Shown: positions 35,153-49,202, numbered from the stretch's first letter. The stretch: 64,000 nt of DNA from Hepsetus odoe (GCA_017165825.1 CM029386.1:13071550-13135549); one strand, 5' to 3'. The notes: a model not told the origin generated them from the sequence alone. Made by a program: numbers and translations.

Positions 35153-38100
35153 GCAAGTTATGAACTCTCGTAAAGAAATTGCGGGTCTTGTCCATTTTGA
35201 TGAAGGCCAATGATCTGTCTTTACGGAGTATGATGTGACAATTCGCGGACATCACTTTTTGTTAGTGGCTCCAAAGAACACCTCTGATGTAACTTGTTCT
35301 CGTGGCTGGAACAGACATTTATCTTTTCCCTCAGTTAAAGTTATTCAAAGATTTGGCATTAAATCTCCTTTTTGTACTTCCAGTACCAACCCAAATAAAA
35401 GTAATCCAGCTTCAGCCCTGATGAACAAGCGTATTAGGTTTGTAGCGGGTGAAGATGTGTTGATGCTACAAGCACCCCACTACTTTCCTGCCCACAGTAG
35501 CAGAACTGCCTGCTGACTTCAGCATGGCAGAGTGGTGGGGCGAAAGGTGATTAACGGGAAAACCCTTCTTTCTACTTGCTGCACCTGCTGGCATTAGTGC
35601 TCTCATGCGTGCAGAGACAGGGAGCCACTGAGCTTCTGTTGACTTTTTTTTTTGTTTTTTGTTGAGCAGTCCCTTTACTGTAAAAGCCTTGCAGCCTCGC
35701 CAGGACAGTTTGAGGTAATTGAACAGAATGGACTGTGTAATCTGTTTACGCAGTGCTTTCTAGGTTAAAAAAAGAAAGAAAGTAGGCTATATTGTGGTTA
35801 GGGCTGAAAAGGGAATAATGTAAATAAGCCCAGATCAGCAGGGCTTCATGTTAAAGCAGTATCAGATGCTTAGACTCAGCAGATTCCCAAATAGTCATAG
35901 CGCAACAACTGCCTTTGCTACGGCCATCATTCCTTAGATTTACCCTCAGTGTGGCTCAGCATCCATCAGAGCGGATTCATACTCTGTGCTTCTGCTTATC
36001 ACTGTTTACCAAAATACTGTGTCCTGTTTTCTTATCTCTGACTCAAGAGAGACCAGATAAATCTTCAAAAGATAAGGCCTTCTCAGTAGGTTAGAGTCCC
36101 TTCATCACTAAGATCAGATGGTGGTGCTAGTCATTCTTGTACAATAATCCCAGAGCAGTTTCACAATGTCATATAGTGCAGACGCTCCTAATATGGAAGT
36201 TTTTTAATAATTTTAGATTGAATGTGTGGGTCTGTGAAAGACATTTCAGTTATTTGGAGGTTCTTTGGGCAACCAAAAGTGGTTATACATCATTGCTACA
36301 CCTTACTAGAAAGCTGAGATTTAATCAGAGCAACCGGGTGCACACTCGCACAAAAATGTCATATGTTTGCAATATAATCCATAATTTTGCATATTTTTTG
36401 GAGTATCAGTATGTGCAATTTTCCACTGGACATTTAGGGCAGTCTTTATGTGGGCCAAATATTATGAAGAAGGTAAACAGAAGCAAATATGTAATCAACA
36501 GAATTTAAAGCTAAGTACTGCATAAATCTATATGTAATTGAATTAAATTAAATTGACCTATCCAAGCTCCTCTCAACCATATTCATTCAAGCTACCCTAA
36601 TAAGATTGGACAGAACTTGTGTAGAAGCACAAAAAAAAATAAATAATGCTACACTTTGTCATTAGGTTAAGTAGGATTGGTCATTGTACTGCAAAGCTTG
36701 TACAAGAGTCACTTAACGTTTAGAGTAATTCATGATTCTAATATACTTGATACATTTTTGAAAATGTATATATTTCTGTAAAATAATACTGAACATTACT
36801 TCTTTCTCACAAATTCAACAGGAAGTTTAGTATCTTCCAGTGGCTTTTCAGTCAGATCTACTTGAGCCATTTTAATGAAAAATAAATCAGGGTCTTTGTG
36901 CAGCTTATATATTTATATATCAGATATTTTTGTTTGTATTCCTATTGGTGCCTTGCAGATTTGTAGAAATATTGCTATGTAGTTACATTCAAAAAGGGCC
37001 ACATGTTCCCAAACGGTTCCCAAAGGCTTCATGTCTGAAGCAAAGCTTTTATGTGCAGGTGAAAGAGGGAAGACTTAAAAAAAAAAAAACAAACAAAAAA
37101 AAAAACAAAAGAACCTCCAATTTAAACTATCAGCAATTAGTCAGGGGTTTTAAACTATGCAGGTTCTATTTGGGGATTTTTAGGAACACTACAGTGTTTT
37201 CATCTTAATCTCTATCTGCCTTATCAGAGTCAATTGCCATGAAGCATAATTTCCCTGCACATAGAAAAGATCAGAAAACTTGACAGACTTACAACAGAAG
37301 CCAATGGGTGGATTACATATCATTTACTAAACACACCTAAGTGCATCAAAATTACTGTCCATAATAATTGACCGTCTGCAGGGGACATGGCAGATAGGGG
37401 GGGGGAAAGCCTAGTGTCCCTTTCAGGATCCATTGCGGAGTACTCAAGGTCCAAAATGCCAATACAGGAAAGTGTGAATTATGTCTCTCCTTTCTTTTGT
37501 TAATGGATGGCTAAAAAATAATTATTTACAGCACTTGCTTATCTACAACACATACTGTAAATCACGTCCCTGCAAATAACATGCACAAGTCAAGGACATG
37601 GTCAAAAAAATGAGTTAATTTAGGGTTTTTTTTCTGTAAAAAGTAAATGTCTCGGACTGTCACTTTTATCAGCTGAAAAGGTACTGCGTTAAGGTTCACA
37701 GTTCTGTTTTCGCCACCATATTTACAATAGAAGCATGTGAAAATGACCGCATATGGCTGTATATACAGAGAAATTAAGTCAATCTATCCAGACTATGATA
37801 CAGTTCAAAGCTGTTCCCTGGGAGACAAGACACAATAAAGATTGATTTTATCTTAAAAAAGCAAACCAAAAAACAAACAAAAAACAAACAAAAAGCAATA
37901 TACCTCCATTAAAAATTTGAATATAAATACTCTAACTTTTATCATAATTGTTTATACAGTAAGTATTACTTTTAATATGTATAAATTAAGGTAGAATTTT
38001 AAGTGGCCAAATGTTTTGATGGCAAAAGATGTGGTATGACAAAAAGGCATTGTTTTTGTAAGGCGTTCATTTTGTTACATGTGACACAGACGCAAATAAA

Positions 38101-39310
38101 AAAGCAGAAATCAGCTTTTTGTACAGCAACTTGCTCCTTAAAGTGACATTAAAAAGACCACAGATGCCTGCATGAATGATAGAATAACTAAAACATCTGT
38201 TGCATGAGGTCCCTTCACAGTTCCTCCCCTAATTTCAGTTTGTCTGCTTTAAACGTTAGAACAGTTACAACAAAGGCATAGCTTTTATATTCATCTACAG
38301 CACCTCAGTGCTTTAAAGAATGCTTTATGATTACCATGGGACTCTTTATTTACCTTGCTATTTCGTGATGGAACGATGTCCTGACAAGTTAGATCACACA
38401 TGGATGTTTTGGACAAACCTTCCTTTATCCGACTGCAAGCATCGCAGACTATTTGTTGACTTTAAGATGAGGCAAAATGTTACAATTACGTCCCGGCATC
38501 TGTTTATTTACCAATTTCTTTTGACTTTATGCTTGCAGTGGCTTAGATTATAATTTATATGCAAATAAGCTGACCTGCATATGGATAAGGGGGATGAATT
38601 AGACAAAAGCAAGTGTTCATAATTGTGTGAAGAACTAATGGAGACAGCTCAGGGTACAAGGTTCCCCAGACCAAACAACTAGTTCTGGATTAAACACAGT
38701 GTCGTCTTTTATTTTATTTTGTTTCCCTCCTGTCAAACTGACAGAAAAGGACTCTTCGTGATGTGGTTTCTGCACAACGCTGTGATTGATGTGCAAAAAC
38801 AAAGTACCATTACGCATCAGAGCAAGGAAATGATAAGAAAAGCTACAATGTTGTTGTTCTATCTGCAGCTCGTACATTCCAACATGCCGTGATGCTCCCC
38901 GTCAACAGAACGGAAGTCATCTGAAGCGGACACTTTGCCATCAACACATTCTGGAGTTACTGAGTCTTACAATAATTGTAAGGAAGTCTTTTGAAAGGCC
39001 CAATGTTTTCGTTTGCCACTCAATTTGAGTCTGTGCCTCATTTTCTCTTGCTGCCGAGGCCGTTTTTCATCATAATTAAAAATGTCTCATTAAGTGCATT
39101 TAGATCCTCCACGCAGATCTTATCAAACAAGACACCCATGCAAATCTGTATAAACGAGGTCCTTAGAAAACTATTAACAATGACTGAAATTACAAAAAAA
39201 AGGGGGAAACATACAGAACTTTTCAAAATGCCAACACTTCTGTACACTGTACGATTACATTGCACCTCCAGGTTTGCATCGTCCTAAGCCATCGTGGCTG
39301 CTCCTTCCGT
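35153..39310. other. Gene-free stretch; lower-coordinate side may hold the SorCS 3' UTR
   Basis: No coding exon was recognised. The part just below 39311 lies directly 3' of the SorCS stop codon on the minus strand and must include its 3' untranslated region. A minus-strand AAAATAAAATAAAAG near 38705-38720 is a possible polyadenylation region, but others could be used. Purine/A-rich simple runs lie at 37076-37110 and 37850-37890. Confidence 0.4.
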
Positions 39311-39369
39311 TCAGACGCTCGTACAGTTGGGGATCTCTCTTGTGCTTTCACAGGTGTTGATCATTCCAC
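39311..39369 (-). CDS. sorcs3: SorCS-type sorting receptor, last coding exon
   Basis: This is the terminal coding exon of a SorCS (VPS10-domain sortilin-family) receptor, a type I membrane protein that sorts cargo between the Golgi, endosomes and cell surface. An acceptor (cttaatcag on the minus strand) precedes 59 coding bases that end in TGA. They encode GMINTCESTREIPNCTSV, very close to the tail end remembered for vertebrate SorCS3 and SorCS1 isoforms. The final TSV could act as a class I PDZ ligand (inference). All seven exons in this window join in phase: 798 nt, 265 residues plus stop. SorCS3 is preferred over SorCS1 from the juxtamembrane and tail wording, but this is a judgement from memory. 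The gene continues beyond the right edge of the window or is interrupted there. Confidence 0.85.
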
Positions 39370-41993
39370 CTGATTAAGAAAAAAACGCAAGACCGGAGTT
39401 AAATTAGTCGAAGAGAAACTCTGGGGAAGGCACCAGTGATGCAGAGTTACAGGACAAACTAAGAAAGTTCACTAAACTTTACATGAAAAAGTTTTTCGCA
39501 CCTCATTTTCAAAGGCCCTTTCATTCATCATTTATTGAATGGTTCTTTAGGAAACTGAATGAATGAACTGATTCATCTTCATCTTCAAAGGACCCTTATA
39601 GGCACCTTTAATTTTAATGGAATGATACATATTTTGCATTTTAACGAACGTGCCATTGCTTATGATTTAACAAATGGCAACTAGAAAACCTCTAACACTG
39701 TTAAAGTCAAAACCTTTTTTTTTTTTTTTTTTTTTTTTTTACCCCCAATTTTAGCAAAATTGCATATTTCTGTAGCTATAATTAAAGCTATAATAAAGTA
39801 TTTAATTTTCTGTTGTCTTTAAAACACATTTGTACTTTAGACTCTTTACATTTTCAAAACAGGCTCCTTAGTTTTAATACATCTGAGAGGAGTAGATTAT
39901 TATATCTACTTTGCATCATTGCGCACCCTCTCAACAGTATACAACACTCTAGGTGTTTACACTCAGTTTAGATAACACACGACAGAAAAGAAGACATCCA
40001 CAATTTCGAAAGATGAAAAAAGGGAGACTCGACTGCAGAGACCAGGTATGTGCTGAACGTGATATGAAGTGGAAAACTAATCGCAGTATGGATTATGGTA
40101 ATGTTCATTATTTTCAGTGGATGGTTTCTATTTGTACTTAAAATGGTTTAATAGTTTATGATTCATATTCATATGGCATGAGTTTTAGTTAACTGCATTA
40201 AAAACAGGCGGTAGGAATAGCTAATTTGAGTGCACTTTTTACTTGAATAAAAAAGCTGAATCTGTTCCACTACTACTAATGTATGTTATTACTTTTGGCA
40301 CATTTGTCTGCACAACACCGAACACAAAATAAATTGGATATCAGTTTGCTAATTTGCTAAATAATGGAAGCTGTACTGGAAATAAACCAGAGCCCGGAAT
40401 GTAATAAAGGTCATGCAGACAAATTGCTGATTGAATGTATTTAAATAGGTGAATCTCAGCTGAAGTTGTACCCCATCCATAAAACCGTCACTTCTAGTCC
40501 ATAATGTGCTGAGCAGTGGGCATCAGCAGAAGAAGAGGTGTGACGATAATATGAACATGTTGGAGATATGCACCTGTATACTAATATAAAATATGAATTA
40601 ATACAAAATAATTTGCTATTTAAACTTGTTCCAGCACTGTGCAAAAATATTGAGTCATTTCTCATTTCTTTATGTTTTTAAGGAATTACCTTTTTAGCAA
40701 TTCACAGATTTATCGAAAATAGTGAATCTACATCAGTGCTATCAGTGTTAATTGGAAGATTTTCAGTGTGGTGTTTTGAAAGAATTGCTTTCAAGATATT
40801 GTAACAGTAGTCTGATTATTGAAAAGCATTTTTGGAAGTAGAGCATCAACTACTTTACTTTGTGATGGATTGTTGTGCGACCACTTGGACCACTTATGTC
40901 AAAGACGATCCAAATCCAATCTCTCTCAAGCAATTAGATAGCCATGACCAATAAAATAACAAGACAATAATTCAAGATTTTATAAATTTCTACTTTTGCA
41001 GATTATAGTGGATATTATATGGGATGGTCATGCTGACAATGGGGTCCAACCAATCAATAACCGAACAAAAAAATATCTATGATGATACATTGCAGTGTGT
41101 TTTTATTTTTTTTCTTTCTTCCTCTCTCCTCTCCTAAGATGTGTCTAATCTGTTGCCCCAGTTACCCTTTAATTGTAAAATCTGTATTCTCCTGTAGTGA
41201 TTGTTTATCACACACAATTAAAAATTAATGTGCAGTCATTAAACAATTACAAGATCACAAAGACGCAGGCACAATGGAAATCAGCTCATTGGGGGCTGCT
41301 GATCCCCATCATTATGTGGTTTAAGCCTCAGAAAATCTACTTAAAAAATTCTGCATTAAAACGCATAATGTTTACATGGGCAAGTATTGCTCTGAATTTC
41401 AAGCCTTATTTCTTTCAGTTGTACGTTCACCTTTTCATCTCTAGAGAGACCGCAGCAAATGGTTTAGGGCTCAGGACACTAAAATAACTTTCATTTCATG
41501 CTTACTGCTTGTTGTTTCAAAAGCTGTAATCAGACCTTGAAGTTATCTTTAATCTTTTGAGAGAATTCTTTAAAATTTTGTATAATTCCAAAATGCAGCA
41601 CAGGTATTCGTAGCAATTTTGGATCTGAAAGTATAACGAATGTTTTACAAGACTCTTTGAAGTTAAATGGAAAATACACTTTTGTGTCTCCTAAGTTAGT
41701 GTTAATTATAATATTGGACTACAGCTTTGCAAATGGTCTATAGTGCATTTTGGAGCTATTAGATATTATTTTAAAAATCCTAAGGATATTCTAACATTTT
41801 ATGAGCATTACCTGTAAGGACCTTTGTAAAGTTGTCAACATTAAAACAACAAAGGGGCTGTCAACACCCATAAGATCTTATATATATACTTAAGTAATGG
41901 GACATGATCATTGACAAATGTCTGAATCATTTAAAAATAAATAAATAAATAAATAAATAAAACATAATGTGGAGATGAAGTTCATTTACTCAC

Positions 41994-42157
41994 GTTTAAC
42001 ACGAACCTCCAGTTCCTTCTCCATTAGTTCTTTGGGGCTGGAGAACTCACTAAGAGTAATTTTGGGCGTTGTGGCATCATTCTGACCCACCGTGCCAATC
42101 ATTTCCTGCTCTTTCTCATGATTCACCTCAGCGTATATATTAATCCAGGGGATTTTT
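41994..42157 (-). CDS. sorcs3: SorCS cytoplasmic-tail exon
   Basis: This 164-nt exon is flanked by a good acceptor (TTTTTCAG) and a donor (GTGAGT). It encodes the start of the cytosolic tail, with KIPWINIYAEVNHEKEQEM followed by PKITLSEFSSPKELMEKEL. YAEV fits a tyrosine-based YxxPhi sorting signal, expected for adaptor binding. It enters in phase after one base completing the Arg codon split with the transmembrane exon and leaves one base for the last exon. SorCS1 genes make alternative tails, but no other tail exon was seen here. Confidence 0.9.
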
Positions 42158-44080
42158 CTGAAAAAGGAAAGTTAAGGTCTTATGCCACATACACTCACTT
42201 CACTCATAATTATTAAAAGAAATACACCAGTATTTTCAAACTAATCTACTATCTGTAGTATGGGTTCAGTTACCATTATTTATTTCCTTGTGCAAAGGAA
42301 CATTCCTTTGCAGTGTTGGTCGTTTAAATTAAAAATGGTTTTCTAGTTGGAAACAATCATGATAATATAGTACAAGTATAGCGGTGTAGTTTTGTGGTAT
42401 ATTTTCCCGTATGCAAATGGCCGGTATTATACCACGTTTTCAAGTTTCAAGTTTGCCTGTTATTTTCGGATAACAAACTTGAGCCTCTGCTACAGAAGCA
42501 GCAAAAAGGCTGAAGACTTCCTTTGAGTACTCTTAGTTTTAACAAAACATAATCTGTTGTTGCATTAGGCCTTCATTAGGCCGCCTTCTGCTTAGACCTT
42601 CAAAAAAAAAATTCAATTTGTTGAAGGCCCATATTTTATACTAAAATCAGCCTCATTAGATTTTATTAGGCATGATTTAATTCTTATACTGACACTTTTT
42701 ATTGAAACGGAGACAAAAGAACCATTGTGTGAACCATTGTGGGAAAAAGCGTAAAGCCCTGCACGACCTAGTGTGGAACTTTTAAAATGGACTGTAAGTC
42801 GAATGTTGCTGAAAGCACCTATTACCAGCTCAACCATATCAATAATTTAAGAGCTAAGGCAGTTTATCACACTCACCAAGCCTTCTTTTTACAGTGTCTA
42901 AAAGAAAGGCAGAAAGACTTATTAGTCTTTTTGATAATGTCTGGACTGACATTTATAAACAGGACCCAATTGCTCACAGAGTGAGCCAGACTAATTCCCC
43001 AAATGTTGTTCTTTGTGAGCTTTTACGTCTTAACAGCCACAAAATAATGGGTTCGCAATATCACAGAGACAAAATTATCTTTTCCCTCCATTTACATTCA
43101 TACGCCTTTTAAATTACCTTCTCCAATTTACTTCAAATTACTATTAATTTTCTTATTTAATTGCTTTGTTTTGTCAAGTGTGACATTTCAATAAATATGA
43201 TTCCTCTTTAAATTAATGGGAAAAATCCATATCCATTATTGATGATTGCCTCAACATTTCGCTGAAACGTCGCCATGTAAATTATTTTGAGCAAAATAAA
43301 TTATTCAAAGAGTTACTAACAGTTTTCAAGCAGAGATACCCCTGCTGCATATTAAACAATTTAATGTTATTTTTCACCACTGCTGTATGCATACTAAAGA
43401 CCTCCATCTACAGTGATTAACAATACTTCTTTTTCACAGATATGTGGAATATATGTGATTCTACATTTAGCATGGATGTCTTAAATGCATATTCATCTCT
43501 GATGACTCTTCAGAGGCTCTATTGCAGTATTTAACTAATCAGAACATTATATCCCATGCATTCTAAAATGGTGCTTCATAGACATAAATAACATCCAGTG
43601 AATTCCTTCTTTACGATGAAGGAAACGGGAACTGAGGCCTCGTCTGTATTTACCTGGGTAAGCCTGAAAAACTCTTGGTTCACTCGAGCAAAGAAAATTT
43701 CTCAATCCATAAAAGAATGCAAAATTGAAAACACTTACATGGCAACAGCAGCTCAGAAGGAGTGAATAATAAATCGTAAAAATGGTCAAGCACCCTGAGA
43801 AGCACACTGAGTGCAAAAACAAAATGGCTATGACTAAGAGTATTGGAGAGCCTATATCATGAGAAACTGAATTTTCCTTGTGTTTTTGGAACAAGGATTA
43901 GTTGTAATGTGTAAACACTGCTAGTTTCAGGAGTTATTTGTTTCATACAGTTAAACTGGATTTCTTGCATGGATCTAATATCAAAATATCTAATATCAAA
44001 ATCTATATGGCCAAAAGTATCTCGACCATCTCTTCTAAACATAGGTGGTAGGTGATCAACATGGAATTGAACCCTGTCAC

Positions 44081-44470
44081 GAATCCTGTCACGTCTCCAA
44101 CCCGTATGACATAACTGGCATCACTACTGTCCTGTAAACCTTTCCTTTCATTTTTGCTGGTACCTGTCTATCACAGATCACTCCTGCCATTCATCTCCAC
44201 CACTCTTCTAAACCCATTCCAACCTGGCTGCACTCTCTTCTTCACCTCTCTTCAACACTCCATTCTGAACAAGTATTTAAATTCCTCTTCGCCCTGCATC
44301 CTAACCACTCCACTTTCCTCTCTTTAATTCACACTCATGTATTTGGTCTTTGACCTACTCACTTTCATTCCTCTCCTCTCTAGAGCATATCTTCATCTCT
44401 CCAGGTTCTCCTCAAGCTGCTCTCTACTCTTGCTATAGATCACAATATCATCAGCAAATAGAATGTCTTT
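44081..44470 (-). mobile_element. LINE reverse-transcriptase fragment in a SorCS intron
   Basis: On the minus strand the segment from about 44465 downwards reads as a degraded reverse-transcriptase core beginning with an FADDIVI-like catalytic block (near 44450) and running on through a KVEEFKYL-type region. It belongs to the same fish LINE family as the 8.1-kb and 61.9-kb fragments. It is preceded at about 43998-44035 by a short Tc1-like terminus (tatatggccaaaagtat). Frames are broken. Confidence 0.6.
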
Positions 44471-45260
44471 GTGAAAACTTGCAGCCTTTTGGTGAAAAGA
44501 GCATTTTAAAGGTCGATGGACAAGGTGGCCTTATTTGCAATCAGTGTTCTAACAAACTGATGTCAAGGTTCTGTCCAGGCAACTGGAATTCTTTCTTACC
44601 AACACTAATACCACTTGCAGTTGACATGGCTTACATTGCAGAGGTGGCATCCTATTGTAGTGCCAAATTTGTCCATTGAAATTGGATGGCTGGATGCTTT
44701 TAATGCACCAGATTAAGTTATGACTGTCTTTGGTACACAAACTAACAAGTGTCATAAATGAACTTATGGATGAGAATGTGGGATGCTGGTCCACATTAGC
44801 CATTAAAGATATCCAGCAAATAATAAAAAACAGCAAATCGTATGCCCAAACGAATTTTTGAAAAGATAGGTCTACCCCATAGGAAAATCTGGAAGGGGTA
44901 GTTTCCACGTCTCAGTTCTGAAAATAATTTTCTCAAAGCTGTGTTGGCAGTGACTTAAATTGCCATTTTTGTGTGGACAGGCCAAAATGTTTATTTAAAA
45001 AAAAAAACAAAAAAAAAAACTTACATGTGGATGGTGTGATAAAACAGCAAATCAGAAAGTGCTGGAAACCAGATAAAAAAACAAGCAATGTAAAAAAATA
45101 AATAAAATAAAATAAAAAACCCAAAGAAATAAATAAAAGGCTTGGAAGCACATCTGCAAAGCCAGAGCATCCTGAGGCATTTACTCTGGTGGTGCCTTGC
45201 CAACAAAGCAAAAGAGGGAAAAGGATCAGAGTCCATTTACTGAAGCCATATGTGTTATAC

Positions 45261-45366
45261 CTCTTGAATTTGTAGATGAGGAAGACTGCTAAACCCAAAA
45301 ACACCACAGAAAGGAGCATCAACATGGCAGAACTGCTGTGTCTGGGGATGGAGTCCACCAATGGAG
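45261..45366 (-). CDS. sorcs3: SorCS transmembrane exon
   Basis: This 106-nt exon encodes APLVDSIPRHSSSAM, then the single transmembrane helix LMLLSVVFLGLAVFLIY and the stop-transfer KFKR. The acceptor is TCTATCAG and the donor is GTATAAC. Both edges are in phase with neighbouring exons (a split Ala codon before, a split Arg codon after). The segment fixes the topology: everything at higher coordinates is extracellular/lumenal, everything at lower coordinates cytosolic. The HSSSAMLMLL wording is typical of SorCS proteins. Confidence 0.95.
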
Positions 45367-46295
45367 CTGATAGAGACAGAGAGAAAGGGAAGAAATATGA
45401 CATTTAAGATGCTGCATTCATCTATTTTCTGTAAAAGTGATCAATTGGTAAAGATCTTTACACTTAATACAGCTGTAATGGATCAAACAAGAGAATTCTG
45501 GTGCTTTTAGATCATGAGGCTGATGCATCTTACAAGTAATGGAAAGCCACAAATTAGCACTGTGCAGCCTATTGCTATACAATATCAGACACCACAAGGT
45601 AGGAAGCGTGAGACTATTTACGCAGGTTGTAGTTTTAACAGTTTGCTGGAAGTAACTTGGTGGGGTATTAATCTGAATTATTTATTAGCCACTTTAAACT
45701 TCCCTGATCAAGTTTATTTATGTTAATAGGAAATTAATAAACACCTTTTTTTTTTATGCTAAAACACATTTTTAAATATCATTTTAAATCTCTTGGCCAT
45801 TTTATAAATAAGTTGTTGGGGTCAACATTGATCTGGTCCAGTTTCCCCAACTGTGTTTCTCAGCACAAATAATTGTCAAGTTGATGAATGCAGTTTTACA
45901 TTCAACCGCACTCCTAAAAATAATGGTGCTAAAATTGCTTTTTGGGAATGATGGCACAAAAAAAAAAAAAAAACCCACTTTAGGTTCCCTAAAGAACATT
46001 TTTATAGAAAGTTCTTTGGAGCAGAGCCATGAAAAGGTTTTGTACCATTAACCATCTGGAGGCAAAGTGAATTTCCTCTGTAAACGAGCAAGTCAAAATG
46101 CATAAAAAAATGAATGCATAATGTTATTTTATAAACACTTTAAAAAACAAAAAACTTTAGGGTGCTTCAGTCCTCCCCCTTTCTCATTGCTGTCTAGCAG
46201 CTCTTGTCACAACATTTTATGGCAAAAATGTCATAGTTAATCTGGCCAAATTACTAAAGAAATATACTTATGAAAATATAATTTTCCTATAATTA

Positions 46296-46846
46296 TATAG
46301 TACTGTGCAAAGGTTTTAGGCAGGTGTGAAAAAAAGCTGTAAACAAAGAATGCTTTCAGAAATATAAGTAATGACTGTTTATTTTGATCAATTCACAAAA
46401 TGCAAAGTGAGCGAACAAACGAAAAATCTAAATCAAATCAATATTTGGTGTTACTACCTTTTGCCTTCAAACCAGCATCAGTTCTTCTGGCCCCACAGAG
46501 CCCTGATCTCAACATCATCCAGTGTGTCTGGATTACATGAAGAGACAGAAGGATGTGAGGAAGCTACATCCACAGAAGATCTGTGCTTAGTTCTCCAAGA
46601 TGTCTGGAACAACCTACCAGCCGAGTTCCTTCAAAAACTGTGTGCAAGTGTACCTAGAAGAACTGATGCTGTTTTGAAGGCAAAGGGTGGTCACACCAAA
46701 TATTGATTTGATTTAGATTCTCTTTTGCTCATTCACTGCATTTTGCTGATTGATGAAAATAAATGATCAACACTTCCATTTCTGAAAGCGTTCTTTGTTT
46801 ACAGCATTTTTTCCACACCTGCCTAAAACTTTTGCACAGTACTGTA
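46296..46846 (+). mobile_element. Non-autonomous Tc1-like element, copy 2
   Basis: It is flanked by TA at 46296-46297 and 46845-46846, with long imperfect inverted termini (TAGTACTGTGCAAAGG at left, CAGTACTGTGCAAAAG inverted at right). Internally only the transposase C-terminus survives, in an open frame ending KAKGGHTKY at 46706. Its structure is the same as copies 1 and 3, so the deletion happened before spread. It lies inside a SorCS intron. Confidence 0.9.
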
Positions 46847-48230
46847 TATGGGAAAATCCCAAAATGTAATGGTTCTAAATTTATACAGCTAAGAGCCATC
46901 ATTTTTAAACCTTAAAAGTGACTGCTTCTAAAAGATACTGGGATGCTTTCAGAGAAAGTGTCTTAAAAACACCTCACAAAACCAAGTATGGATTGACACA
47001 CAATGAGGAACTAGAATTGAGGACATGGCTGTTTCATCCGACATTCCCAAAGGAACTGTTGCTGTGCCCAGGAGCTCCTGAATCTGCCATTAAGGCGCAG
47101 CTGCATTTTTCTCCAGTCAGTCGGCTTTTTGAGAGGCAGCTTGTGATGCTGCTGACCTTTTCTTAAGCAGCTTGAAGGCATTTTGGACCTTTCAAGTCTG
47201 GAAAATGGACAGAAATCCAGCAGTTCAAGCCACTCAGACGAGCTACGCATCCGAGCAGATACATGTAGAACCACATGCTGCTGTACAGTGTAAAGAGGTC
47301 ATGCAGTTACTAGTGGGTGCTGTGGTCACCTCAAGGCATGGTGGATCCCTGCTGAAGGGCATTTATATAGAGGGCAACCAATGTGCAACTTGATTGTTTT
47401 GTCCTAGATTTGGACAGAGGATGTGAACCACTGTACTAAAACTTTTCAGATGTTTCAAATGAAGCAACGTGTTGTATAAATACATTTGAGATTTCTTACT
47501 CACAACTGCCTTGAAAAAGGGAAGAAATTCTACATAATATTGGAATTCTGACCTGTCAATCATCACCACATTTGAGATCATAAAAAAGGAGAAGTTTGAT
47601 GTACTGTTGTTCTCCAAACCTTGTTTGTATTGAAAGAATATATGTCTGTGTCTGTGTGTATGCATATATAATATAAATAAGTATGTATAACCCAGCACAT
47701 TAAAAGCAATCCATTTAGAGGAACTTAATTTTTGGCAGAAAATTGAAGGTCTGTCAAGTCTTGATTGCAAAGCTGCAATTATACAATTATGTTATAAAAT
47801 CGCTTTCAAAATCAATGGTAGTGTTCAGTAACAAAAGGCGCCCGCAATTCTCAGTGCAGACAAGCCTCTCTGGTCTCAAGGACCAAATAATCAACATAAT
47901 TACACCCAGTAGAAACACCATTAGGTGCTTGAAAAGGGATCTGGCAGATGGTGAACAAGAAATGAGAAAACATCTCCTCGCAATTTGAGCTGCAACACCA
48001 GCAAACTATTCTGAATATGACTCCACCACAAGGTTCTTCAAGGATATAGCAAAGGTGATCATTATGCTTTATTGATCCTTAAGAGCTGAAATTCAGATAA
48101 AAACCTGAAAACAGAAATGGGCAGAAATAAACTTTTAAAAATGACTTCAAATAGTTTCTCTGCTATTAAATGTATTGCATTGAAAAGGACGTTGGAAGAG
48201 CATCAGTTAATAGTTAAAAGTTCATCTTAC

Positions 48231-48330
48231 CTAAGGTTAATTGCGTGATGTAAACAATGACTCTAGATCCAGGCTTCAGCTCGAACTCCACCAGATTTTG
48301 GTTCAGTGCGCTGACAAGAATTTCTGAGAT
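48231..48330 (-). CDS. sorcs3: SorCS membrane-proximal ectodomain exon
   Basis: This 100-nt exon lies between acceptor CTTGATAG and donor GTAAGA. It encodes ISEILVSALNQNLVEFELKP and GSRVIVYITQLTL, the conserved stretch just before the transmembrane exon in SorCS receptors. It starts in phase 0 and ends with one base of the Ala codon completed by the next exon. Confidence 0.92.
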
Positions 48331-49070
48331 CTATCAAGTAGAAACAGTATGTTTTTTAGAAATTGTATGCCTGCAAAAATAAATTAACATGTCCTTAGAT
48401 ATAGAGTGCCAGCCAGGAGTTTAAACTCATAGAAGGGTTTTTTTTCCTTTTATTTTTTATTTTTTTCTTTTCTTTTTTTTTTTAAATATATTTATATATT
48501 TAAATGTCAGAATAGCAGTGAAGACAAAACTATGATATCCCATATGGTCATAAATATTTACACTTTCTCTGCTCACTGGCTCAGACAAATGAACAAAAAG
48601 ACGTTCATCTTAATTATTTTGTGAGCCTCCACAAAAAAAGACGGTGTGATAATTGTGTTTTGACATTTTTCAGTTCTAAATTTCAATGAAAATTATATTT
48701 ATGGATATAAAATATAAAAAAAAAAACTATCACTATTAAAAAACTTAACTATTCATTTAACTGTCAGTTGTGTTGAATATCCTCAAATATTACTTCACAT
48801 GCCATGTCCTCAATCTCTATAGTGTCTTCCATGGCAATTACCCTTAAAGGTATCATGGCACCCTTATATCAGGAGACATAATCTGTCATGACAGTTTAAG
48901 AAATCATTCATGTTCACTCTAACATCATTGTTAAGCAACAGGAGGTACATTTATTTTGAAAAGGGAAGATAGTATGTGACATTACTTTTGTGAAGTGATT
49001 TTTGTGAAATGCCAACAATTGCTAAAAAATAAAAAATAAATAAAAATGAAGGAATGAGTTTAAGACTGAC

Positions 49071-49202
49071 ATGCTCCAGGTCCTCCTCATTCCTTTTTTT
49101 GCTTTCTGACTGGTTCTTGCTGGGAAGCAGGAAAAGCTCTGCAGATGTGGGAATTCCTGGAAACACTGCCACCAGTAGTTGATCGGGGGGAATATCAGCA
49201 AT
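49071..49202 (-). CDS. sorcs3: SorCS ectodomain exon after the PKD region
   Basis: This 132-nt exon is exactly 44 codons, phase 0 on both sides, with acceptor CCATCTAG and donor GTCAGT. It encodes IADIPPDQLLVAVFPGIPTS, AELFLLP and a charged, variable segment SESKKRNEEDLEH. An NQS sequon could be N-glycosylated. VFPG(I/L)PTSAELF is a hallmark of this part of SorCS receptors. Confidence 0.92.

Noticed and set aside
45001..45260. Long minus-strand ORF extending past the SorCS transmembrane exon (to 44933)
   Set aside because: It is read-through into the intron past a good donor at 45260-45259; the phase-matched continuation lies in the exon at 42157.
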